Origin: Salinicola peritrichatus
GTDB lineage: Bacteria > Pseudomonadota > Gammaproteobacteria > Pseudomonadales > Halomonadaceae
Assembly (NCBI RefSeq): GCF_003206715.1
Contig: NZ_PZJU01000002.1
Location: 62,001-126,000, forward strand
Direction of reading: 5' to 3'
DNA: 64,000 nt
The notes under the pieces were generated by a model, which worked only from the letters and a program-made list of their open reading frames with translations, searched no databases and had not been told where the DNA came from. Of this stretch, positions 10,772 to 19,643 are shown one piece after another. How positions within the stretch are numbered: position 1 is the stretch's first letter; each line of letters opens with the position of its first letter. A program made the translations under genes and the position numbers.

Positions 10772-13240
10772 ATGATCACACTGCTGCTTCTCGTTGCCGC
10801 CGTCATCGGCTGTCTGGTCGTCATGCGCCGTGAAGCCGGCGCCGCGGCGACGCTCGTGGTTCTCGCCGTGCTCGGCATTCTGGGCCTGGTGCTGGATGCC
10901 GAAATCATCGGCGTGCTGCTGTTGCTCGCCGCCGTCGGCGTGGCCATCTGCGGGCTCAAGCCGCTCCGCCGGCTGTGGCTGTCGCCGCGCCTGTTCGCGC
11001 TGTTCAAGAAGATCGCACCGCGCGTTTCCGAAACCGAGCGCGTCGCCCTGGATGCCGGCAGCGTGGCCTGGGACGGCGAGCTGTTCGGCGGCCGCCCCAA
11101 CTGGCAGCGCCTGCTCGCTTTCGACAATGCAGGGCTGAGCGAGGAGGAGCAGGCATTCGTCGATCATCAGTGCTCGGTCGCCGCCGGGATGTGCAACGCC
11201 TGGGAAATCGCCCGCGAACGGGCCGACATGCCCGAGGAGTTATGGGATTACCTGAAGAAGGAGCGCTTCTTCGGCATGATCATCCCGAAGGCGTACGGCG
11301 GCCTGGAATTCTCCGCCAAGGCGCAGTCGGTGGTGCTGCAGAAGCTCGCCGTCAACGAGACGCTGATGAGTACCGTCGGCGTGCCCAACTCCCTGGGTCC
11401 GGGGGAATTGCTGCTTAAGTACGGTACCGAAGCGCAGAAGAACCACTACCTGCCGCGCCTGGCCGACGGTCGCGAGATTCCCTGCTTCGCGCTCACCGGC
11501 CCGCGTGCCGGCAGCGACGCCACCTCGATTCCGGATGTCGGCATCGTCTGTCGCGGCCTGCACGACGGCAAGGAAGTGCTCGGCCTGAAACTCACCTTCG
11601 AGAAGCGCTGGATCACGCTGGCACCGGTCGCCACCGTGATCGGGCTGGCCTTCCGCATGTTCGACCCGGACAACCTGCTCGGCCGCGGCGAAAGCGACAT
11701 CGGCATCAGCTGCGCGCTGATTCCCCGCGAGACCGAGGGCATGCAGATCGGCCGCCGCCACCATCCGATCGGCAGCCCGTTCATGAACGGCCCGATCCGC
11801 GGCAAGGACGTGTTCATTCCGCTCGATTACCTGATCGGCGGCCTCGACATGGCCGGCCAGGGCTGGCGCATGCTGGTCGAGTGCCTGTCGGTCGGGCGCT
11901 GCATTACCCTGCCCTCCAGCGGCGCCGGGATCGGTCGTTACGCGGTGGGCTGGACCGGCGGCTTCGCCCGCATTCGCCGTCAGTTCAATATCGCCGTGGC
12001 CGACATGGAAGGCGTGCAGGAGCCGTTGGCGCGCATCGCCGCCAAGGCCTACATCTCCCAGGCCGCGGTCATGCAGACCGCCAACACCATCGATCACGGC
12101 GTCAAGCCGGCGGTGCCGTCGGCGATTCTCAAAAGCCAGCTCACCGAATTCCAGCGCGACATGCTCGCCGACGCCATGGACGTCCACGGCGGCCGCACTG
12201 TGACCCTCGGCCCGCGCAACTATCTCGGCATCGGCTACAGCGCCAATCCGGTCTCGATCACCGTCGAGGGCGCCAACATCATGACTCGCAATCTGATGGT
12301 CTTCGGCCAGGGCGCGATCCGCTGTCACCCCTATGTACTCGAGGAACTGGCCGCCAAGGATGCCGATGATTTCGATGCCTTCGAGCGTCTGTTCTTCCGC
12401 CATGTCGGTCTGATTTTCGGCAATGCCGCGCGCGCCTTCACCCAGGCGCTGGGCATCGGCAGGCCGGCGGTACCGTTCGACGCCATCGCCCGCCCCTATG
12501 CCCAGGACGCGGCGCGTCTCTCTGCGGCGTTCAGCCTGTGCGCCGATGCCGCCATGGCGAGCCTGGGCTCCAGGCTCAAGCAGCGCGAGATGCTCTCGGC
12601 GCGCCTCGGCGACGTGCTGTCGAATCTCTACCTGCTGTCGATGGTGCTCAAGCAGTGGCACGAGACCGACCGCGTCGACAACGAGGCCGCCGTGTTCCAC
12701 TACAGCTGCCGCCTGTTGCTGCATCGCGCCGAGCAGGCGCTGATCGACCTGTTCGACAACCTGCCCAGCCGCGCGCTGGCCAACACGCTCTCCTGCGTGA
12801 CCATGCCGCTGGGCCGCCGCTGGCGCAAGCCGCAGGACAGCCTGACCCGCAAAATCGCCAGGGCGATCTCCACCGACAGTGCGCTGCGCCACAAGCTGAC
12901 GCGCAATACCTGGGATACGTGGGAGGAAGGCCAGAAAGATAACGCCCTGGCGCGCTACAACGCGCTGCTGGCCAATGCCGAGCGCGCCGAGACGATCTAT
13001 CGCACGCTCAACAAGGCCCGGGCCCGGAAAGCCCTCCCCGAAACCGCGTTGCATCCCGAACAGTGGATCGACGCCGGCCTGGAGATCGGGCTCTTGAGTG
13101 CAGAAGACGCCGCGTTCATGCGTTCCTACGAAGCGGAAGTGCTGGAGATGCTGACCGTCGACGACTTCGCCTTCGACGCCTTCGCGATGCGGCAGGCGAG
13201 CGAAAACGTCAGCCGCCAGGCTGACGAAACCGCAGCCTGA
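10772..13240 (+). CDS. fadE: Acyl-CoA dehydrogenase FadE
   Basis: This is the first enzyme of the beta-oxidation cycle, oxidising acyl-CoA to 2-enoyl-CoA with FAD. At 822 residues it matches the long FadE class (E. coli 814), not the short 380-residue acyl-CoA dehydrogenases. The N-terminus carries two hydrophobic segments (about residues 1-60), consistent with membrane association. The dehydrogenase core includes FALTGPRAGSDATSIPD and the flavin-binding region DVHGGRTVTLGPRNYLG. The C-terminal DUF1974-type extension is present. The start follows a CGGAG Shine-Dalgarno. A PsrA-like palindrome immediately upstream suggests induction by long-chain fatty acids or acyl-CoA. It appears monocistronic. 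Confidence 0.95.
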   Translation: MITLLLLVAAVIGCLVVMRREAGAAATLVVLAVLGILGLVLDAEIIGVLLLLAAVGVAICGLKPLRRLWLSPRLFALFKKIAPRVSETERVALDAGSVAWDGELFGGRPNWQRLLAFDNAGLSEEEQAFVDHQCSVAAGMCNAWEIARERADMPEELWDYLKKERFFGMIIPKAYGGLEFSAKAQSVVLQKLAVNETLMSTVGVPNSLGPGELLLKYGTEAQKNHYLPRLADGREIPCFALTGPRAGSDATSIPDVGIVCRGLHDGKEVLGLKLTFEKRWITLAPVATVIGLAFRMFDPDNLLGRGESDIGISCALIPRETEGMQIGRRHHPIGSPFMNGPIRGKDVFIPLDYLIGGLDMAGQGWRMLVECLSVGRCITLPSSGAGIGRYAVGWTGGFARIRRQFNIAVADMEGVQEPLARIAAKAYISQAAVMQTANTIDHGVKPAVPSAILKSQLTEFQRDMLADAMDVHGGRTVTLGPRNYLGIGYSANPVSITVEGANIMTRNLMVFGQGAIRCHPYVLEELAAKDADDFDAFERLFFRHVGLIFGNAARAFTQALGIGRPAVPFDAIARPYAQDAARLSAAFSLCADAAMASLGSRLKQREMLSARLGDVLSNLYLLSMVLKQWHETDRVDNEAAVFHYSCRLLLHRAEQALIDLFDNLPSRALANTLSCVTMPLGRRWRKPQDSLTRKIARAISTDSALRHKLTRNTWDTWEEGQKDNALARYNALLANAERAETIYRTLNKARARKALPETALHPEQWIDAGLEIGLLSAEDAAFMRSYEAEVLEMLTVDDFAFDAFAMRQASENVSRQADETAA

Positions 13241-13256
13241 ATCCGCCAGACGACAG

Positions 13257-13281
13257 AGGCCCCGCTCATCGAGCGGGGCCT
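13257..13281 (+). terminator. Hairpin after fadE (probable terminator)
   Basis: A perfect 11-bp stem (AGGCCCCGCTC with GAGCGGGGCCT) and three-base loop starts 17 bp after the fadE stop. No T-tract follows, so it may be a Rho-assisted or RNA-stabilising hairpin. Confidence 0.55.
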
Positions 13282-13309
13282 GAGAATGCGGACAAAGCCT
13301 CCGAGCGCT

Positions 13310-13620
13310 GCCAGAGCCACCCCAAGCGTCTTCCAAGACCGTGCTGGACGACAATCGCTAAGCAGGGTCTTGCGACAAGGATGTCGCAAGAGGCATGCCG
13401 GGACAGGGATGTCGCAAGAGGCATGCCGGGACAGGGATGTCCTTGCATGCCGACCCAAGGCGCAAGCGATTGATCGGCCAGGGTTTCACGGTCTTGTGAC
13501 GCTATAAAGAGGGGGAGCGACGAGGGGGCGAGCGTTAAGCCCCCTCGTCATCACGAGCGATAGAGAGGTAAGGTTTCGACAGTTGTAAGCTTACCTTGCC
13601 AAAATATGTTGCCTTGGCAA
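13310..13620 (-). repeat. Dispersed hairpin element, copy A (related to 55076-55340)
   Basis: This fills most of the fadE-rlpA convergent spacer. Read on the minus strand it is collinear with 55076-55340 (plus). Shared blocks include TTTGCCAA at the start, a CTGTCGAA block, a large GC hairpin, GAAACCCTG, GGGTCGGC, a CATCCCTG hairpin, CCTCTTGCG, CGCAAGACCC and TCGTCCAGC, ending near GGGGTGGC. Hairpins in this copy lie at 13529-13559 (11-bp perfect stem), 13429-13442 and 13369-13390 (9-bp stem). This copy also carries a 28-bp tandem duplication (13380-13407, 13408-13435, partial third). No ORF is conserved between the copies. Confidence 0.75.
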
Positions 13621-13688
13621 AAAGGTTTTTCATCAAGCAGGAGCCTCTGCTTTTACGATCCGATACGGTCCCGATGACGGGTAGAGAG

Positions 13689-14264
13689 CTAGGGTCCGAG
13701 CACCTGCAACTGGACCTCGGCCGCACCGTCGTGCAGCAGCCCCAACTGTTCGGCGGCCTTCTCCGAGACATCGATGATCCGGCCGTCGACGAACGGGCCG
13801 CGATCGTTGATCCGTACCACCGCCGTCTCGCCGGTATCCAGGTGCGTGACCTTGACCTTGGTGCCGAACGGCAAGGTTCTGTGGGCAGCGGTCATCGCCT
13901 GGCTGTCGTAGGGCTCGCCGCTGGCGGTTAAACGACCTTCGAAATACGGAGCGTAGTAGGTTGCCTCCCCTATCCGCTGCCGCGGCGCTTCGGCGGCCTG
14001 CGCGGACGGTTCGCGCGCGGCGGATTCGTCCTGACCGGTGACCGGCCCGGGAGCCTTGCGCCTGGTACTCGACTTCACGCCGGGTTTGGCCGGTGCCGTG
14101 GCGGTGGGCTGTGCCGGCGCCGTTCGATCCCGACCCGGGGAGTTGTCCGTCGAGGCGCAACCCACCAGCAGGACGGCAGCGGCGACGCCGGCCAACAGTG
14201 CTCGCAAGCCCAGACCGCAGCGCCCGGGCGAAGGACCCGTATCGTCGGAAACGTTGGAATTCAT
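13689..14264 (-). CDS. rlpA: RlpA-like lipoprotein (septal-ring lytic transglycosylase family), short form
   Basis: This is an outer-membrane-anchored lipoprotein with a double-psi beta-barrel domain. Family members bind or cleave denuded peptidoglycan at the septum. A signal peptide ends in the lipobox LLVGC. A Pro/Ala-rich linker of about 60 residues follows, then the DPBB core with GEATYYAPYFEGRLTASGE, AAHRTLPFGTKVKVTH and VVRINDRGPFVDGRIIDVS. At 191 residues it ends right after the barrel, so the C-terminal SPOR domain of classical RlpA is absent and septal recruitment by SPOR is not expected. ATG 14264 is preferred over longer upstream starts because it places the signal peptide correctly; its Shine-Dalgarno is weak. 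Confidence 0.85.
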   Translation of the reverse strand: MNSNVSDDTGPSPGRCGLGLRALLAGVAAAVLLVGCASTDNSPGRDRTAPAQPTATAPAKPGVKSSTRRKAPGPVTGQDESAAREPSAQAAEAPRQRIGEATYYAPYFEGRLTASGEPYDSQAMTAAHRTLPFGTKVKVTHLDTGETAVVRINDRGPFVDGRIIDVSEKAAEQLGLLHDGAAEVQLQVLGP

Positions 14265-14566
14265 CTCGCTAACCCAGCATGCACAACGCCATGACCAAAG
14301 ATGACGACATGATAAGCGATAGTCGGCTCGCCATGGCGGCCAAATGAGAAAAATCAGAGGAATCGCCACCACCATGCGGGGAAACGATTCCCGCGGCAAT
14401 CCGCAATATCGGCTCGTCGCTTCGTTGCCGTGCAGGCATCGGAAAAGCCGGCCCCGTGCTCCGCGCCGCCGGTTTCTTCATTCCAAGCTCTGACTGAAAT
14501 CCGGGCTCTGTCTGAATCGTCCGCCGACTTTCAGACAGAGCGTAGGCGATGTGCGTACCGAGCCGC
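14265..14566. other. 302-bp region upstream of rlpA and downstream of qor
   Basis: No gene is seen. A perfect 12-bp inverted repeat (14505-14516 with 14530-14541; arm GCTCTGTCTGAA) lies about 25 bp beyond the qor stop. It may act as a terminator for the minus-strand qor transcript, although no T-run is visible. The remainder should hold the rlpA promoter; I see no strong consensus. Confidence 0.5.
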
Positions 14567-15544
14567 TCAGGGAATCAGAATCGTCGATCCCGTGGTCTGG
14601 CGCGAGGCGAGCGATTCCTGGGCCTTGGCGGCTTCTTCCAGCTTGAAGCGTTGGGCGATGTCGATCTTGACCTTGCCGCTCTCGAGCATGTCGAACAGAT
14701 CGAGACACATCTCCTCGAAGCGCTCGCGGGTATCCGCATAGCCGTTGAGACTGGGCCGGGTCAGGAACAGCGAGCCTTTCTGGTTGAGAATACCGACATT
14801 GACGCCCTCGACCGCGCCGGAGGAGTTGCCGAAGCTGACCATCAGGCCACGCGGTGCGAGGCAGTCGAGCGAGGTGAGCCAGGTATCCTTGCCCACGGAG
14901 TCGTAAACCACGGGCACCATGGCGCCGTCGGTCAATTCCCTGACCCGCTCGACGACGTCTTCCTCGCGATAATTGATCGTCGCCCAGGCACCGTTTTTCT
15001 TCGCCAGTTCGGCTTTCTCGGCAGACCCCACCGTGCCGATGACCTTGACTCCGAGTGCCTTGGCCCACTGGCAGGCGATCGAACCGACGCCGCCGGCCGC
15101 GGCATGGAACAGGATGGTTTCACCGCCTTTGAGCGGGAAAGTCTGGCGCAGCAGGTACTGGACGGTAAGCCCCTTGAGCATGCCGGCCGCCGCCGTCTCG
15201 AAAGCGATGTCTTCCGGCAGCTTGATCACCTTGGCCGCCGGCAGCACGTGGAGTTCCGAATAGGAACCCAGCGGCCCCTGGGCATAGGCAACGCGATCGC
15301 CTTCCTTGACGTGGGTGACGCCCTCTCCCACCGCTTCGATCACGCCGGCGCCCTCCGTGCCGAGGCCCGAGGGCATCGACGGCACGGGATAGAGCCCGGT
15401 GCGGAAATAGATATCGATGAAGTTCAACCCGACAGCGTGATTCTTGACCCGAACTTCACCCGCCTTGGGCGCGGCGGGTTCGAAATCGACGTACTCGAGC
15501 ACTTCCGGCCCGCCGGGGCGGGCGATCTGAATGCGCTTGGCCAT
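14567..15544 (-). CDS. qor: NADPH:quinone oxidoreductase (zeta-crystallin type)
   Basis: This cytosolic medium-chain dehydrogenase/reductase reduces quinones with NADPH and lacks the structural zinc site. At 325 residues it matches E. coli QorA (327). The N-terminus MAKRIQIARPGGPEVLEYVD, the NADPH-binding stretch AAGGVGSIACQWAKALG and YFRTGLYPVPSMPSGLGTEG are typical of the family. The start at 15544 is supported by AAAGGA seven bases upstream; longer upstream starts lack this. It lies on the minus strand with 99 bp to the next minus-strand gene. Confidence 0.92.
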   Translation of the reverse strand: MAKRIQIARPGGPEVLEYVDFEPAAPKAGEVRVKNHAVGLNFIDIYFRTGLYPVPSMPSGLGTEGAGVIEAVGEGVTHVKEGDRVAYAQGPLGSYSELHVLPAAKVIKLPEDIAFETAAAGMLKGLTVQYLLRQTFPLKGGETILFHAAAGGVGSIACQWAKALGVKVIGTVGSAEKAELAKKNGAWATINYREEDVVERVRELTDGAMVPVVYDSVGKDTWLTSLDCLAPRGLMVSFGNSSGAVEGVNVGILNQKGSLFLTRPSLNGYADTRERFEEMCLDLFDMLESGKVKIDIAQRFKLEEAAKAQESLASRQTTGSTILIP

Positions 15545-15643
15545 GACGTTTCCTTTATTGGCTGATGACTCTCGGCCTGACATCCAAGCGCCAATCCGTA
15601 GGCGGGTCAAGTCGGAAGAATGCCGTCGTCAACGGTGCCGAGT

Positions 15644-16219
15644 TCACAATATGACGTTCGGATAACGCTCGAGGGCTTTGACGAACCGGGTCTTGTAAGA
15701 TTCGAAGGTCTCGGGCTCCTGCTTGAACGTGCGTACGATTCCCTCGCCATCGAAGCGCACCATGCTGGGTAGCCTTCCATCGCTGGGTGCCGGATGCAGC
15801 GGCCCCAGGCCGACACGCAGGCCGTTTTCGGCATCGATCCAGCGCTCGATGCCGCAACTGCGGAAAAAGGTCTCGCCCGCTTCGTCGTTGGCGGTCACCC
15901 GTAGCGGCGCTTTCCCCGCCAGTGTCTTGACCAGCTCCCGGCTGTGCCGGGTCTCGCCCGTGGCCTCCGGCGTCGACAGCATCGCCACTTCCATGGTCCT
16001 GCCGTCCACGTCGGTGGACACCAGCGCCAGACTGAGCACGTTGCGTTCATCGTCGGTCAACGCGAAAAGCCGCGCCGCCTCCTGCTCGAACAGCACGCCC
16101 AACGTACCGGCAAAGGTAATCAACGGCGTCAGACCGGCCTGCTGGCCGTAGACATTGGCGCACAACTGCGCCAGGCAGGCTTCGCGGCTCTCGGGGTTCT
16201 TGACGTGTACGACCTTCAT
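15644..16219 (-). CDS. Conserved protein of unknown function, possibly GNAT-like
   Basis: A 191-residue soluble protein with no signal peptide or membrane helix. I do not recognise the family with confidence. The arrangement of a central strand (MEVAMLSTPEATGETRHSREL) followed by RVTANDEAGETFFRSCGIERW resembles the C-terminal half of GNAT acetyltransferases, where an Asn/Tyr and a GFxx strand occur, but the acetyl-CoA loop Q/RxxGxG/A is not evident. Start at 16219 is supported by GGAGAG upstream. It is divergent from ugpB, with a 236-bp shared promoter region that includes a perfect 8-bp hairpin (16327-16347). Confidence 0.65.
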   Translation of the reverse strand: MKVVHVKNPESREACLAQLCANVYGQQAGLTPLITFAGTLGVLFEQEAARLFALTDDERNVLSLALVSTDVDGRTMEVAMLSTPEATGETRHSRELVKTLAGKAPLRVTANDEAGETFFRSCGIERWIDAENGLRVGLGPLHPAPSDGRLPSMVRFDGEGIVRTFKQEPETFESYKTRFVKALERYPNVIL

Positions 16220-16455
16220 CGGGCTCTCCAGGGTGACTTTCTAGAGTGACTTTCCACGCTAATAATGACTGCCGCGACGACGATCGACGCCGCCCGGTCA
16301 AAAGCGCGCAGCCTAGCATATTCCACCACCGGCGTACCTCGCCGGTGTCATCAATTTGCCATCATTCATCCCTAGCCTGTGGCTCGCTTCGATGCCCTGT
16401 GATTGCTCGCCAAACACACATGTCATTGTCCGTAAAAACAATCCGGAGAGCCGCA

Positions 16456-17769
16456 ATGCCCCGCCTGTCCACCACCGTCCTGACCCTGGCCCTGTCCGGC
16501 GCGGTCCTGCCCGTCCAGGCCGCCACCGAAATCACCTGGTGGCACGCAATGAACCAGGATCTCGGACGCAAGGTCGACGAGATCGCCGCGGACTTCAACG
16601 CCTCTCAAGACGAGTACGTGATCAAGCCGGAGTACCGCGGTAACTACAGCGACACCATGACCGCCGCCATCGCCGCCTACCGTGCCGGCAAGGCGCCGGA
16701 CATCGTGCAGATCTTCGAGGTCGGCACGGCGACGATGATGAGCGCCAAGGGCGCGATCGTGCCGGTCTACCAGTTGATGCAAGAGCACGGCACCGACTTC
16801 GATCCCAGCGTCTACCTGCCCGCCGTGACCGGTTATTACACCGATACCGAAGGCAACATGCTGTCGCTGCCGTTCAACTCGTCCACGCCGGTTCTCTACG
16901 TCAATCGCGACGAACTCGATGCCGCCGGCGTGGACGAGATTCCGCGTACCTGGCAGGAGATGGACACGGCCCTGACCAAGCTCGTCGACTCCGGCGCCAC
17001 CCAGTGCGGCATGACCGCCACCTGGCTCTCCTGGACGCAGATGGAGAACTTCTCGGCGCTGCACGACATTCCCTTCGCCAGCGAGGAGAACGGCTTTGCC
17101 GGGCTCGATACGCGCCTGCAGTTCAACCACACCGCCGTCGTCGATCACCTGAAGCGTCTGGCAGAGTGGCAAAAGGATGGACGCTTCCGCTACGGCGGCC
17201 GCTTCTCCGACGCCCTGCCGCTGTTCTACAGCGGCGAGTGCGCCATGGTCTTCGCCTCCTCGGCATCGCTTGCCGGTATCCGCAGCAACGCCAAGGATTT
17301 CGACTTCGCGGTCGCGCCGATGCCCTACGACGCCGAGCTGGTCGACAAGCCCCACAACAGCATCATCGGTGGTGCCTCGCTGTGGGTGATGAACGGCAAG
17401 AGCGACGAGGTCTACGACGGCATCGCCAAGTTCTTCCAGTATCTCTCCTCGCCGGAAGTCCAGGCCGACTGGCACCAATTCAGCGGCTATCTGCCGATCA
17501 CCGAAGCGGCTCATGAGCTGACCAAGCAACAGGGTTACTACGACGAGCATCCCGAAAGCGAGGTCGCGATCAAGCAGTTGACCGCCAGCCAGCCGACGTC
17601 CAATTCGAAAGGGCTGCGACTCGGCAACATGTCGCAGATCCGCAATATCATTTACGAAGAGATGGAAAACGTCTTCAACGGCCAACAGAGCGTGCAGCAG
17701 GCGCTCGATCGTGCCGTCGAGCGCGGCAACGAACTGCTGGCGCGTTTCCAGCAGGCCAACCAGCGCTGA
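16456..17769 (+). CDS. ugpB: sn-Glycerol-3-phosphate ABC transporter, periplasmic binding protein
   Basis: This periplasmic protein captures glycerol-3-phosphate and glycerophosphodiesters for the UgpAE-UgpC importer. At 437 residues it is essentially the E. coli length (438). A signal peptide runs from MPRLSTTVLTLALSG to VQA, and the mature protein starts ATEITWWHAMN, the family-typical beginning. ATG 16456 is chosen because of GGAGAG at 16445-16450. An upstream ATG at 16420 would give another basic N-terminus but has no Shine-Dalgarno. It is the first gene of ugpBAECQ. I saw no clear Pho box upstream. Confidence 0.95.
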   Translation: MPRLSTTVLTLALSGAVLPVQAATEITWWHAMNQDLGRKVDEIAADFNASQDEYVIKPEYRGNYSDTMTAAIAAYRAGKAPDIVQIFEVGTATMMSAKGAIVPVYQLMQEHGTDFDPSVYLPAVTGYYTDTEGNMLSLPFNSSTPVLYVNRDELDAAGVDEIPRTWQEMDTALTKLVDSGATQCGMTATWLSWTQMENFSALHDIPFASEENGFAGLDTRLQFNHTAVVDHLKRLAEWQKDGRFRYGGRFSDALPLFYSGECAMVFASSASLAGIRSNAKDFDFAVAPMPYDAELVDKPHNSIIGGASLWVMNGKSDEVYDGIAKFFQYLSSPEVQADWHQFSGYLPITEAAHELTKQQGYYDEHPESEVAIKQLTASQPTSNSKGLRLGNMSQIRNIIYEEMENVFNGQQSVQQALDRAVERGNELLARFQQANQR

Positions 17770-17848
17770 CACGACAATAGGCCAGGGCGAACGCCGTGCC
17801 TTCGTACGGAAGGCGCGGCGACGGCATGCTCCTCCATGATGATCGTTC

Positions 17849-18724
17849 ATGACCACTTTCGATAATCACCGCGTCACCCCCTGGATACTGCTCGCACCGC
17901 AATTGCTGGTGGTTGCGGTGTTCTTCTTCTGGCCGGCATTCCAGGCGCTGCAACAGGCCTTCTATGTCGAGGACCCCTTCGGCCTCGGGCGCAGCTTCGT
18001 CTGGTTCGATAACTTCACTCGGGTGCTGGCCTCGCCCGAGTATCACCGTGCCCTGGGCGTTACCGTGGCGGTCGGCGTCGGCGTGGCGGTCGGTGCCATG
18101 GCGCTGGCGCTGCTGTTGGCGGTACTCGCCGATCGCGTCATCCGCGGCGCGCGGGTCTACCGCAGCCTGCTGATCTGGCCCTACGCGGTCGCTCCGGCGG
18201 TGGCCGGGGTGCTATGGATGTTCCTGTTCGATCCGGGGCTCGGGATCGTGAGCCATCTGCTGGCTGGCGTCGGCGTGCGCTGGGATCACCATCTGCACGG
18301 CGACCAGGCGCTGGCACTGGTGATCATCGCCTCGATCTGGAAGCAGATGAGCTACAACTTCGTGTTCTTTCTCGCCGGCTTGCAGGCCATTCCCCGCAGC
18401 TTGCTGGAGGCCGCGGCGATCGACGCCGCCGGCCCGTGGCGCCGCTTCTGGAGCATCACCTTTCCGTTGTTGTCGCCGACCACGTTCTTCCTGCTGGTGA
18501 TGAACAGCGTCTACGCCTTCTTCGAGACCTTCGGCACCATCGATGCCACCACCGCCGGCGGCCCCGGCGGTGCCACGCGCACGCTGGTCTACAAGGTCTA
18601 CGAGGATGGCGTGATCGGTTACGACCTGGGTTCGAGCGCCGCGCAGTCGGTCATTCTGATGCTGCTGGTCGGCCTGTTGACGCTGATCCAGTTCCGCTAC
18701 GTCGAGCGGCGCGTGCAGTACTGA
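17849..18724 (+). CDS. ugpA: Glycerol-3-phosphate ABC transporter permease UgpA
   Basis: One of two inner-membrane permeases of the Ugp importer, 291 residues with six predicted transmembrane segments. The EAA loop that contacts the ATPase is visible as [20 protein letters not shown], followed by [20 protein letters not shown]. It lies 79 bp after ugpB and 48 bp before ugpE on the same strand, the standard operon order. Confidence 0.95.
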   Translation: MTTFDNHRVTPWILLAPQLLVVAVFFFWPAFQALQQAFYVEDPFGLGRSFVWFDNFTRVLASPEYHRALGVTVAVGVGVAVGAMALALLLAVLADRVIRGARVYRSLLIWPYAVAPAVAGVLWMFLFDPGLGIVSHLLAGVGVRWDHHLHGDQALALVIIASIWKQMSYNFVFFLAGLQAIPRSLLEAAAIDAAGPWRRFWSITFPLLSPTTFFLLVMNSVYAFFETFGTIDATTAGGPGGATRTLVYKVYEDGVIGYDLGSSAAQSVILMLLVGLLTLIQFRYVERRVQY

Positions 18725-18772
18725 TCGCGCTTTTCATAGATCACCGGCCACGGGCCATAGGAGTTTTCATTC

Positions 18773-19618
18773 ATGCGCTATCGCCGCCCCGCACTCGACT
18801 GGCTCAGTCACGGCCTGTTGCTGCTGTGCGTGGTCGCCTTCTGTCTGCCGGTGTGGATGGCGCTGACCGCGTCCACCCATACCCAGACCGCGCTTTATAC
18901 CGGCACCGCGCCGTTGTGGTTCGGCGGCGAGGGTTTGAGCAACTTCATCGGCGTGTTGACCGCGCCGATGGATCGCCTCGGCGCCAGCGCCGCGCGCCTG
19001 CTGTGGAATTCGACGGTCATGGCGCTCGGCATCGCCGTGGGCAAGATCGCGATCTCGATCCTGGCCGCCTACGCCATCGTGTTCTTCCGCTTCCCGCTGC
19101 GGCGCACCTGTTTCTGGCTGATCTTCATCACCCTGATGCTGCCTATCGAAGTGCGCATCATGCCGACCTACAAGGTCGCCGCCGATCTGAACCTGCTCAA
19201 CTCCTATATCGGGCTGATCCTGCCGTTGATCGCCAGTGCCACCGCGACGTTCCTGTTTCGCCAGTTCTACCTCACCGTGCCCAACGAACTGCTCGAAGCC
19301 GCGCGGGTCGATGGCGCCGGCCCCTGGCGCTTCTTGCGCGATATCCTGTTGCCGCTGTCGAAGACCAACATCGCGGCGCTGTTCGTGATCATGTTCCTCT
19401 ACGGCTGGAATCAGTACCTGTGGCCGCTGTTGATCACCACCGACGACCACTACCTGACCACCGTGGTGAGCCTGAAACGCATCTCGGCCGCCTCCGACGA
19501 GTTGATCCCATGGCAGGAGGTGATGGCGACCACCCTGCTGGCGATGCTGCCACCGGTGGCGGTGATCGTGGTACTGCAACGCTTTTTCGTCAAAGGCCTG
19601 GTGGACAGCGAGAAATGA
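18773..19618 (+). CDS. ugpE: Glycerol-3-phosphate ABC transporter permease UgpE
   Basis: The second permease, 281 residues, partner of UgpA. It has an N-terminal helix after MRYRRPALDW, a periplasmic loop with LSNFIGVL, and the EAA motif EAARVDGAGPWRFLRDILLP. The C-terminus FVKGLVDSEK is typical of this family. The Shine-Dalgarno is GGAG at 18761-18764. Twenty-five bases separate it from ugpC. Confidence 0.95.
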   Translation: MRYRRPALDWLSHGLLLLCVVAFCLPVWMALTASTHTQTALYTGTAPLWFGGEGLSNFIGVLTAPMDRLGASAARLLWNSTVMALGIAVGKIAISILAAYAIVFFRFPLRRTCFWLIFITLMLPIEVRIMPTYKVAADLNLLNSYIGLILPLIASATATFLFRQFYLTVPNELLEAARVDGAGPWRFLRDILLPLSKTNIAALFVIMFLYGWNQYLWPLLITTDDHYLTTVVSLKRISAASDELIPWQEVMATTLLAMLPPVAVIVVLQRFFVKGLVDSEK

Positions 19619-19643
19619 ATACGAAGGGAATCAGGAGCACGCC

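Noticed and set aside
16327-16347. Perfect 8-bp hairpin in the ugpB upstream region as a Pho box or terminator
   Set aside because: It does not resemble the direct-repeat Pho box and has no T-run. It is left unassigned as a possible operator.
16420-16455. Alternative ugpB start at ATG 16420
   Set aside because: No Shine-Dalgarno precedes it, whereas ATG 16456 has GGAGAG and gives the standard signal peptide and total length. It cannot be fully excluded.
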